Source: Parvularculaceae bacterium UBA4496 (GTDB lineage: Bacteria; Pseudomonadota; Alphaproteobacteria; Caulobacterales; Parvularculaceae). From it: a stretch of 7,427 bases of DNA. Both the position numbers and the translations under genes were made by a program. This document shows positions 1-6,096 of this stretch, piece by piece (the stretch's first letter is position 1; every line of letters starts with the position of its first letter). The notes beneath the pieces were generated by a model. That model was not told the DNA's origin and searched no databases. It saw only the letters and a list, made by a program, of their open reading frames with translations. The stretch covers positions 1-7,427 of the forward strand of contig DGNI01000115.1 of the NCBI GenBank assembly GCA_002388885.1. Reading direction: 5' to 3'.

Positions 1-918
1 GTGGCGGCGGCGATTTTATCCTCGCTGTTGCTGACGACCATGATCGCCCAGCCGATCCGCCAGCTTGCGATTGCCTCCGACAAGGTGCGCGAGGGGATCG
101 CCGCGGCGGGCCGCGCGCGCATTCCCGATTTTACCAACCGCAAGGATGAAATCGGCGAGCTGTCCGCCTCCCTCAAATCCATGACGCAGGCGATCTACGC
201 CCGCATCGATGCAATCGAGAGTTTTGCGGCGGATGTCAGTCATGAACTGAAAAACCCGCTCACCTCCATTCGCAGCGCCGCCGAAACGCTTCAAATTGCG
301 AAGACGCCGGAACAGCAGGCAAAACTGCTGGCCGTTATTCAAAAAGACGTCGCGCGCATGGACCGGCTGATTACCGACATCTCGAATGCTTCGCGCCTCG
401 ATGCGGAACTTGCCCGCGAAACCCGTGAGGCGGTGGATCTCGGCCGGCTGATCAAGGACATCGTGGCAAGCTACGGCTACACCACGAAAGAAAACGATGT
501 GCGCGTTTCGTTCGACGAGCCGATCCAGCCCTCTTACGTGCTTGGCAATCCGACGGCGCTGAGCCAGGTTATTCGCAACTTGATCGACAATGCGCGTTCA
601 TTCAGCGCAGCGGGGGGCGAAGTGCGGGTGAGGCTTGAGCCGCAAACCGCACGCACGGAACAATCGCGGATTATCGTCGAAGACGATGGACCGGGCATCC
701 CGCCCGATAATCTCGAATCGGTTTTCAAGCGGTTTTATACAAAACGGCCGCAAGGCTCGGCGTTCGGCAACAATTCCGGGCTCGGGCTCGCGATCTCGCG
801 GCAAATCGTTAATTCACATGGCGGACGCATTTATGCAGAAAACCGGCTGATCGATCCCGGGGATCCCGCCGGCGCGCGAAAAGGCGCGCGATTTATCGTC
901 GAACTGCCCGGGACCTGA
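1..918 (+). CDS. chvG: ChvG/BvrS-type sensor histidine kinase, C-terminal part (5' end outside window)
   Basis: This is the C-terminal 305 residues of an inner-membrane two-component sensor kinase. Counting from base 1, residues 1-16 look like the end of a membrane helix, followed by a HAMP linker (about 17-70). A HisKA dimerisation domain carries the H-box ADVSHELKNPLTS with the phospho-accepting His at 81. The HATPase domain has the N-box IRNLIDNA (Asn193, Asn197), the G1 box EDDGPGIP (227-234), the F-box FKRFYTKRP and the G2 box NNSGLGLAIS. The F-box to G2 stretch followed by RQIVNSHGG is typical of ChvG/BvrS/ExoS, which with the ChvI regulator responds to acid or envelope stress in Alphaproteobacteria. 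Family members are usually much longer, with a periplasmic sensor domain and two membrane helices, so the GTG at base 1 is almost certainly internal. EIIA and HPr downstream support the ChvG assignment. The cognate regulator, if adjacent, would lie off the left edge. Confidence 0.88.
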   Translation: MAAAILSSLLLTTMIAQPIRQLAIASDKVREGIAAAGRARIPDFTNRKDEIGELSASLKSMTQAIYARIDAIESFAADVSHELKNPLTSIRSAAETLQIAKTPEQQAKLLAVIQKDVARMDRLITDISNASRLDAELARETREAVDLGRLIKDIVASYGYTTKENDVRVSFDEPIQPSYVLGNPTALSQVIRNLIDNARSFSAAGGEVRVRLEPQTARTEQSRIIVEDDGPGIPPDNLESVFKRFYTKRPQGSAFGNNSGLGLAISRQIVNSHGGRIYAENRLIDPGDPAGARKGARFIVELPGT

Positions 919-1019
919 TCTGAAGAACGGAATTGCATAACCGAAAAGATTTTTTTAGTGGACATATGCGTTCAAACACGCACCATATTTGCACTGTGGC
1001 TCAAAGGTAAATGCAGTTT

Positions 1020-1430
1020 ATGATCGGATTGGTTGTCGTCACTCATGGCCGTCTCGCGGAGGAATTTCTTTCCGCCGCTGAGCACGTCGTCGGCCCGCAG
1101 GAACAGGTGAAAGCCGTTTCCATCGGCCCTGACGATGACATGGAAAAGCGCCGTCAGGATATTCTCGATGCGGCGCAATCGGTGAATACCGGCGAAGGCG
1201 TCATCATTCTGACAGACATGTTCGGCGGCACGCCTTCCAATCTGGCGATCTCGGTGATGGAGAAGGCGAACGCTGAAGTTGTCGCCGGCGTCAATCTGCC
1301 GATGCTAATCAAGCTGGCGTCTGCACGCGCCGAAGACGATCTCGCCGAAGCGGTGAAAGCCGCCCATGAAGCGGGGCGAAAATATATCAACGTCGCTTCC
1401 TGGGTACTGTCCGGAGAGGCATCGGACTAA
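1020..1430 (+). CDS. PTS EIIA component, mannose family (regulatory)
   Basis: A cytoplasmic EIIA(Man)-fold phosphocarrier of 136 residues, normal for a stand-alone domain. The phospho-accepting His is His9 in MIGLVVVTHGRLAEE. The conserved active-site loop TDMFGGTPSN lies at 65-74 and GVNLPML at 90-96. The protein takes a phosphoryl group from HPr. With no EIIB/EIIC gene nearby, the role inferred is regulatory, as in the alphaproteobacterial PTS cluster next to chvG. An in-frame ATG at 1011 would add MQF. I prefer 1020 because family members begin MIGLV. The only Shine-Dalgarno-like bases (AAAGG, 1003-1007) sit 3 nt before the first ATG and 12 nt before the second, so they do not decide the start. 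The gene lies 101 bp after the kinase and is followed at once, in the same frame, by HPr. Confidence 0.92.
   Translation: MIGLVVVTHGRLAEEFLSAAEHVVGPQEQVKAVSIGPDDDMEKRRQDILDAAQSVNTGEGVIILTDMFGGTPSNLAISVMEKANAEVVAGVNLPMLIKLASARAEDDLAEAVKAAHEAGRKYINVASWVLSGEASD
1413..1419 (+). promoter_or_regulatory. Shine-Dalgarno sequence of the HPr gene
   Basis: GGAGAGG lies inside the last codons of EIIA, 11 nt before the GTG at 1431. That GTG follows the EIIA stop codon immediately, so this purine run is what supports an independent start for HPr and suggests translational coupling with EIIA. Confidence 0.55.
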
Positions 1431-1709
1431 GTGAGCGGCGAAGCCAAAGCGACAGTCGAAGTCTGCAACAAGCTCGGCTTGCACATCCGTCCTTCGCGTT
1501 ATCTGTCCGCCCTTGCGAAGTCATTCGAAGCGGAAGTTTCGGTACGCAACAATGACCGCGTTGCGCTGGCGGACTCACAACTTGATTTGCTGATGTTGCT
1601 CGCCAGCAAGGGCGCCAAACTCGAAATTTCGGCCACCGGTCCGCAGGCGCAGGAAGCTGTGGACGCGATTGTTGGTCTCATTGCGGACCGTTTCGGCGAA
1701 AAAGATTAG
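1431..1709 (+). CDS. ptsH: HPr family phosphocarrier protein
   Basis: A 92-residue HPr, the usual size, which carries phosphate from EI to EIIA in the cytoplasm. The catalytic His is His18 in NKLGLHIRPS; the usual form is GLHARPA, so Ala to Ile and Ala to Ser changes flank the invariant His-x-Arg-Pro. Ser49 sits exactly 31 residues after His18, the spacing of His15 and Ser46 in E. coli HPr, so the regulatory serine is kept. Its surroundings (ADSQLDLLML) differ from the common KSIMGLMML type. The C-terminal part, GAKLEISATGPQAQEAVDAI, is ordinary. The GTG start follows the EIIA stop with no gap and is in the same frame. The gene ends in a 4-bp tail-to-tail overlap with the efflux adaptor gene. 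Alternatives to HPr are unlikely; whether it serves a nitrogen-type or carbon-type PTS cannot be told here. Confidence 0.92.
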   Translation: MSGEAKATVEVCNKLGLHIRPSRYLSALAKSFEAEVSVRNNDRVALADSQLDLLMLLASKGAKLEISATGPQAQEAVDAIVGLIADRFGEKD

Positions 1710-2845
1710 GCGCTCGGCTCGACAACCGGCGTTGCGGACATGGTCACCGGCTGGCCGTCGCGCAATCGTTCGCCGCCGCGGATAACCACATTGTCTTCGG
1801 GTTGAACTTCGCCGATTACCTCTATGAAGCCGCCTTCGGCGGAACCAAGTTCAACATCAACACGCTTGGCGACATTGTCATCCCCGACAACGTAAACGCT
1901 GATGCGGTCAGCGCGCAGGACAAGTGCGTCGCGCGGCACCGCCGTGACGATACGCGGCTCAGCAGAAGGCAGGTTCACGCGCACGGCGGAGCCGATATAC
2001 CAAGGCGTTTCTTCGGGAAGCTCCAGCCGGATTTCAAGCATGCGTGAGCGCTCGTCGCCGACCGGCACGACGGCGCGCACCGATGCATTCATCGTATCAG
2101 CGCCATTGGTTACGGAAATCGTGTCGCCCGGTTTGATATTGCGGGTCAGGCCCACCGGCGCGCGCGCGGTGACCTCAAGATGGTGCGTATCGACAAGACG
2201 CACCAGTTGGGCGCCGGGATTGGCGAATTCGCCGATCTGTACTTCCTGCGAGACGACGCGGCCGGCGAACGGCGCGCGCACTTCGGTCCGCTCCAGATTG
2301 GTTTCAGCTCGTTTGAGTGCGACTTCAGCCTGACGCAATGCCTGAACGGCTTCATCACGGTTCGAACGCATTTCGTCCATGGACGCCTGCGACTCGCCGG
2401 CTTCTTCAAGTCCGACGAAGCGCTGGTAAAAACTTTCAAGATATTCGGCGCGCGCGCGCAGGCGCTGAACCGCCGCCGCCTGATCGTCACGGGTGAACTT
2501 TGCATCTGCCTGCTCGATGCGGGCAATGACTTCGCCTTCCTCGACTTCGGCGCCGACTTCCGCAACCCATTCGATTTTTCCGGAAGTTGCAGCGGCGACG
2601 AGACTGTCGCGGGTTGAAACGACCGCGCCCGGCGTGTCGGCCATGGGAGCAAGGCTGCGTTGTTCGGCTTTCGCAACCGCGACGGGCGCGGGCGGCGGGC
2701 CCTGTTGCGCTTGCTGTTCGCCGTCGTCTGCTTCCTCGTCGGTGCTGGCGCCCACATGACCGCCATAGAAAAAAGCGGCTGCAGCCGCGACAACGAGCAA
2801 GCCGCCGCCGCCAAGCAACAGGTTTCTGTTTTTGAGCATTTTCAT
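1706..2845 (-). CDS. RND efflux periplasmic adaptor (membrane fusion protein, HlyD/AcrA type)
   Basis: The adaptor (379 residues) links the RND permease to an outer-membrane channel. Residues 9-27 form a hydrophobic N-terminal anchor with no lipobox Cys, followed by a low-complexity acidic, Gln- and Pro-rich linker (35-53). The first half of the lipoyl domain is around SGKIEWVAEVGAEVEEGEVI (88-107). A coiled-coil hairpin follows (about 115-188), then the second lipoyl half RTEVRAPFAGRVVSQEVQIG, then beta-barrel and membrane-proximal domains (about 222-370). I chose the ATG at 2845 because AAAGGAG lies 11 nt upstream; a TTG 39 bp further up would extend the protein into the permease gene without a comparable ribosome site. 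It is the second gene of the operon, 16 bp after the permease stop. Substrate cannot be read from the sequence. Confidence 0.93.
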   Translation of the reverse strand: MKMLKNRNLLLGGGGLLVVAAAAAFFYGGHVGASTDEEADDGEQQAQQGPPPAPVAVAKAEQRSLAPMADTPGAVVSTRDSLVAAATSGKIEWVAEVGAEVEEGEVIARIEQADAKFTRDDQAAAVQRLRARAEYLESFYQRFVGLEEAGESQASMDEMRSNRDEAVQALRQAEVALKRAETNLERTEVRAPFAGRVVSQEVQIGEFANPGAQLVRLVDTHHLEVTARAPVGLTRNIKPGDTISVTNGADTMNASVRAVVPVGDERSRMLEIRLELPEETPWYIGSAVRVNLPSAEPRIVTAVPRDALVLRADRISVYVVGDDNVAKRVDVELGSAEGGFIEVIGEVQPEDNVVIRGGERLRDGQPVTMSATPVVEPSA

Positions 2846-2856
2846 CGGGGGTTTTG

Positions 2857-2863
2857 CTCCTTT
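2857..2863 (-). promoter_or_regulatory. Shine-Dalgarno sequence of the adaptor gene, overlapping the permease stop codon
   Basis: On the minus strand the junction reads TAAAGGAGC, with the permease stop TAA running straight into AAAGGAG. The spacing to the ATG at 2845 is 11 nt, whereas the next in-frame ATG (2839) would be 17 nt away. This fixes the adaptor start and suggests that the two proteins are made by coupled translation. Confidence 0.7.
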
Positions 2864-5800
2864 ATTCGGCTGGCTGCGCAGCAAGGCCGCGTGTTGTGCG
2901 GGCGAGCGCGGGCGCAGACCCGAGCTGCAACAAGGCCGGCAGCAGGATCAGGGTGAAGAGGGTGGAAACCGCCATGCCGCCGACAATAACGGTGGCGAGG
3001 CCGCGATAGATGAGGCTGCCGGCGCCTGGCGCTAGCACCAGCGGCAGCATGCCCATGAGAGAGGTGGAGGTCGACATGAAGATCGGCCGGATACGGAGCG
3101 TCAGCGCTTCGCGAACAGCCTCCGTTCGTGGTTTACCTTCGGCCTCTGAGGCGCGTGTTTGCGTTACCAGCAGGATCGCATTGTTCACGACGAGACCGAG
3201 CAGAATGATAAAGCCGATCATGCCGAGAAGGTCGAGCGGCGTCGTTTTCACAAGATCGAGCGCGCGGATGGCGAGAACACCTCCGACCGCCGCCATGGGC
3301 AGGGTGATAATGACAAGCGCAGAGTCTTTGATCGACTTGAACAGCGCCGCCATAATCAGGAACAGGATGACAATCGCCAGCGCGAAATTTGTGCCGAGAT
3401 TCTTAACCGCGCGCGCCAGCGCATCCGCATCGCCGCCCCACTTCATGGACGCTCCTTGTGGCAGCACGTCATAGAGTTGCTCCTGCGCGTCGCGTTTCAG
3501 CGTGTCGACTGCGGGGCCGAGCGCCATGCCTTCTGGCGGGCTTATGCCGAGCGAAATGGTGCGTCGTGAATCTAGACGGCGAACCTGCTGCGGGCCGACG
3601 CCGCGGTTGATAGTAACGAGTTCGCCGAGCGGCACGACTGCGCCTGATGGCGTAGAGATCGGCGTGTTTTCAAGATATTCAGGCTCGGTCCATTTCTTTG
3701 TTTTGAGATAGACGTCGATGCGGCCGTCTTCATGGAAGAATTCTCCGAGCCACTGACCGTCGCCGAGCGCGCGGACCGTGCGTGCAACGGAATCGCGCGT
3801 CATGCCGACCTCAGCGATGCGGCGGTCATTGGGCAACAGGCGCAGCTCTGGCGTGACAACCTGCGGGTCGGGATTGGGCCAGACCTGCGCGCCGGGAAGG
3901 GCGGCCTGAATGACTTCGGTCGCCGCTGGAATTGATTCGGCAAGCGCGGTGTAGTCCGCCGCCTGAAGCTGCAAGCTTATCGAGGCATTACCGCCGAAAT
4001 TGCCGAAGAGATTGCCCTGGCTTGCAAATGCGCGCGTGTCCGGAAAGCCCTTCAGAATTTCTTCATTGACGATCTCGACCATTTCCTCAATGCGAGACTG
4101 GTCGTTAATACGTACACCAATGTTTCCGCCCCAGTTGCCTGAGAAGAGATAATAGTTGCGCAAGGACGGTTCTTTTTCGCCGTTCATATAGGGCTGCAGC
4201 CTTTCGATGACGACTTCGGCCCACTCCTCACGGATCATGTCGGCGCTGGCGCCGGAGGGGAAGCTGACAAATCCGTCAACGGCATCGCGTTTTACCGGCG
4301 GCAGATAGTTCAGTTGCGGCCACATCAGGAACGCAACAGCAACAGGAACGACCGTCAGGCCTGCAACAATACCGATCCGGCGCTTATTGGTGCTTGTTAG
4401 CCAGATAATCACATCCGCAAGGCGCGTCGCGAATTTCGGCCGGCCGCTACTCCCGCCTGCGGGTTCCTTTTTGATGAACATACGTGCGCCCGTCGGCAGT
4501 AGCGTAACCGCTACGACAAGGCTGAAAGAAACAGCGATGGCGATGGTGAGCGCGAGATCAGCGAAGAGCTGTCCCTCGACGTCTTCAAAGAACATGATCG
4601 GGATAAAGATCGCGACAGTCGTGACAGTAGAAGCGAACAGCGCACCAAAGACTTGCCCCACGGCCGCTTCGGCCGCTTCGAAGGGCGATTTTCCCTCCTC
4701 GCGCATGCGCACGAAGTTTTCGAGAACAACAATAGCGGCGTCGAGCACCATGCCGGTCGCGAAGGCGAGGCCGGCGAGCGAAATGACGTTAATTGTGCGC
4801 CCGAAGAGGTTGAGCACGACTAGTGTCGCCATCAGACAGATCGGAATTGCTGCGGCGATAATCATCGTCGCCATGCCGCGCCGCAGGAACAGCCAAAGGG
4901 CGGCGACCGCCAGCATCACGCCAATCAGCAGATTGCCGGTAAGCAGTGATATGGCGCGCTTGATGAATACTGACGGGTCGAAGCTTTTGTGAATCGCATA
5001 GCCCATATCGGTAAGCGGGCCTTCATTCAGCTCGTCAAGGACTACCGTTAGCGCATCGATGGCTTCGAGCGTGTTGGACCCCGGCTCGCGCAGGACGTTC
5101 ATGCCGATTGCGGGGTTGCCGTTCTGGTAGGCCGAGCCCTGGCTGCGGGTGTCCGGGCCGACGGAAATTTCCGCAATATCGCCGAGCGTTATCGGCGCGC
5201 CGTCACGCCAGGCGAGAATGGTTTCGTTCAACTGATCGGCCGTGAAGCGGCCTTCAAACCGCATGGTGTAATTGCGCCGGCCGACCTCGACCGAACCGCC
5301 GGTTACGTCCGCAGAGCGGTTTACATTCTGCGCAATTTCATCAAGCGATACGCCAAGTTGCGCAGCTAGGAACGGGTCGAATTCAATGTGGAGAATCTGC
5401 TCGCCGTTTTGCGCATGCACTTCAACGCCGGCGACGCCGGGAATAGCCTCTAGCTCCGGCACGATACGTTGCTCGGCGAAGTCGCTGAGTTTGGTGTCGG
5501 CGTTGTTGCCGTTCGGCAACCTTTGCAAAAACAGATAGATCAGATTTTCAGAATCGCCGCCGCCGCCGCCATTGATACGCGGACGTTCCGCGTCGGCCGG
5601 CAGACCGCGCACGCGCTGTAATCTGGAGTTCACTTCGGCGAACGCCTGATCCATGTCGGTGCCGAGAGAAAATTCCAGCGAAATCCACGCACCGCCTTGG
5701 TTGGACCATGACTGCATGCGCGTGGCGCCGGGTATGCCGCGGAGTTCGCGTTCAATGGGTTCAGTGATTTCGCTTTCGACTTCGCGCGGAGACGCCGCGC

Positions 5801-5954
5801 GCCAGCCGGTCCATATGCCGATTTGCGGACGTTCAATTGCGGGAAAGAGTTGAACGGGCAATTGCGAAACCGACAGCGCGCCGAGCAAGGTAATCATTGC
5901 AAGTATAACGCCGGCCGCCGCCGGATTTTGAAGGCAAAGCCGGGTTAAACCCAT
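2862..5954 (-). CDS. RND efflux transporter permease subunit (AcrB/AcrD/AcrF superfamily)
   Basis: A full-length inner-membrane RND permease (1030 residues), proton-driven and expected to work as a trimer. The twelve-helix plan is visible: TM1 near 11-31, TM2-6 between about 338 and 488, TM7 near 525-545, TM8-12 between about 855 and 1010. Large periplasmic loops lie between TM1/2 and TM7/8. The N-terminus QLPVQLFPAIERPQIGI and ESEITEPIERELRGIPG are family signatures. In TM4 the motif is GMVLDAAIVVLEN: Asp405 matches AcrB Asp407, but Ala406 replaces Asp408. In TM10 GLVVNNAILLV has Asn924 where AcrB has Lys940. RIRPIFMSTSTS (954-965) is the TM11 motif. The start is supported by GGGAG 8 nt upstream. 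It precedes its adaptor, and no outer-membrane factor gene is present. Substrate (drug, lipid or other) cannot be assigned; the TM4 pattern partly resembles metal RND pumps, but I see no methionine ladder to support metal export. Confidence 0.95.
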   Translation of the reverse strand: MGLTRLCLQNPAAAGVILAMITLLGALSVSQLPVQLFPAIERPQIGIWTGWRAASPREVESEITEPIERELRGIPGATRMQSWSNQGGAWISLEFSLGTDMDQAFAEVNSRLQRVRGLPADAERPRINGGGGGDSENLIYLFLQRLPNGNNADTKLSDFAEQRIVPELEAIPGVAGVEVHAQNGEQILHIEFDPFLAAQLGVSLDEIAQNVNRSADVTGGSVEVGRRNYTMRFEGRFTADQLNETILAWRDGAPITLGDIAEISVGPDTRSQGSAYQNGNPAIGMNVLREPGSNTLEAIDALTVVLDELNEGPLTDMGYAIHKSFDPSVFIKRAISLLTGNLLIGVMLAVAALWLFLRRGMATMIIAAAIPICLMATLVVLNLFGRTINVISLAGLAFATGMVLDAAIVVLENFVRMREEGKSPFEAAEAAVGQVFGALFASTVTTVAIFIPIMFFEDVEGQLFADLALTIAIAVSFSLVVAVTLLPTGARMFIKKEPAGGSSGRPKFATRLADVIIWLTSTNKRRIGIVAGLTVVPVAVAFLMWPQLNYLPPVKRDAVDGFVSFPSGASADMIREEWAEVVIERLQPYMNGEKEPSLRNYYLFSGNWGGNIGVRINDQSRIEEMVEIVNEEILKGFPDTRAFASQGNLFGNFGGNASISLQLQAADYTALAESIPAATEVIQAALPGAQVWPNPDPQVVTPELRLLPNDRRIAEVGMTRDSVARTVRALGDGQWLGEFFHEDGRIDVYLKTKKWTEPEYLENTPISTPSGAVVPLGELVTINRGVGPQQVRRLDSRRTISLGISPPEGMALGPAVDTLKRDAQEQLYDVLPQGASMKWGGDADALARAVKNLGTNFALAIVILFLIMAALFKSIKDSALVIITLPMAAVGGVLAIRALDLVKTTPLDLLGMIGFIILLGLVVNNAILLVTQTRASEAEGKPRTEAVREALTLRIRPIFMSTSTSLMGMLPLVLAPGAGSLIYRGLATVIVGGMAVSTLFTLILLPALLQLGSAPALARTTRGLAAQPAE
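5556..5570 (-). repeat. Trinucleotide repeat (GGC)5 encoding five glycines in the permease
   Basis: GCC is repeated five times on the + strand, encoding Gly129-Gly133 in the first periplasmic loop of the permease (RINGGGGGDSEN). It is a short in-frame tract of identical codons, so slippage would change only the loop length. Confidence 0.85.
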
Positions 5955-5962
5955 GGGTTAGT

Positions 5963-5967
5963 CTCCC
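5963..5967 (-). promoter_or_regulatory. Shine-Dalgarno sequence of the RND permease gene
   Basis: GGGAG on the minus strand, 8 nt before the ATG at 5954. This good spacing supports the annotated start of the permease. Confidence 0.65.
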
Positions 5968-5983
5968 GCCGGTTAACGTGATT

Positions 5984-6026
5984 GGGTGCGCGACAAGTGT
6001 CGCTTTTTTCAGGGATGAGCGCACCC
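5984..6026. repeat. 8-bp inverted repeat with a nested palindrome upstream of the RND operon
   Basis: GGGTGCGC (5984-5991) and GCGCACCC (6019-6026) are perfect inverted copies 27 bp apart. Nested at the left end, GCGACA (5990-5995) and TGTCGC (5998-6003) form a second perfect inverted pair around a 2-bp centre. On the + strand this palindrome is followed by six T, but no + strand gene ends here, so a terminator reading is not favoured. In the minus-strand transcript the outer six base pairs plus the inner hairpin could fold 30-72 nt upstream of the permease ATG. The pair could equally be an operator. The rest of the 142-bp spacer (5955-6096) contains no ORF; I could not pick a convincing -35/-10 pair for the operon. 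Confidence 0.6.
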
Positions 6027-6052
6027 GTTAATCGACCAAACGGGGTTTTGTT

Positions 6053-6071
6053 GCGACAAGCTGCGACGCAA
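6053..6071. repeat. Second copy of a GCGACAAG motif in the M23-RND spacer
   Basis: GCGACAAG at 6053-6060 repeats the motif at 5990-5997, 63 bp apart (six helical turns at 10.5 bp per turn). It is followed by a further GCGAC at 6063-6067. The motif copies flank the likely promoter region of the RND operon, so a regulator site is possible but unproven. Confidence 0.4.
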
Positions 6072-6096
6072 TTTGTTTAGAAAACAAGAATGGAAA

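Noticed and set aside
852..889. Palindrome GATCCCGGGGATC and stem GCGCGC-GAAAAG-GCGCGC near the end of the kinase gene
   Set aside because: Both lie inside conserved coding sequence of the kinase and lack a T-run, so they fit GC-rich coding better than a terminator.
959..989. Possible promoter before EIIA: TGGACA (959-964) and CATATT (984-989)
   Set aside because: The spacer is 19 bp and the -10 match is only 4 of 6, so it is not distinguishable from chance; EIIA may simply be co-transcribed with the kinase.
2846..2884. N-terminal extension of the adaptor from TTG at 2884
   Set aside because: It would add 13 non-membrane residues before the anchor and overlap the permease gene; the AAAGGAG site fits the ATG at 2845.
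4387..4992. 201-codon + strand open frame opposite the RND permease
   Set aside because: It is antisense to conserved transmembrane segments of the permease; its Ser/Thr/Ala-rich composition is what antisense of such sequence gives.
5990..6009. Hairpin GCGACA-AG-TGTCGC followed by six T on the + strand, looking like an intrinsic terminator
   Set aside because: The genes on both sides are on the minus strand, so nothing known would be terminated in this direction. The stem is only 5-6 bp. Kept only as part of the inverted-repeat feature.
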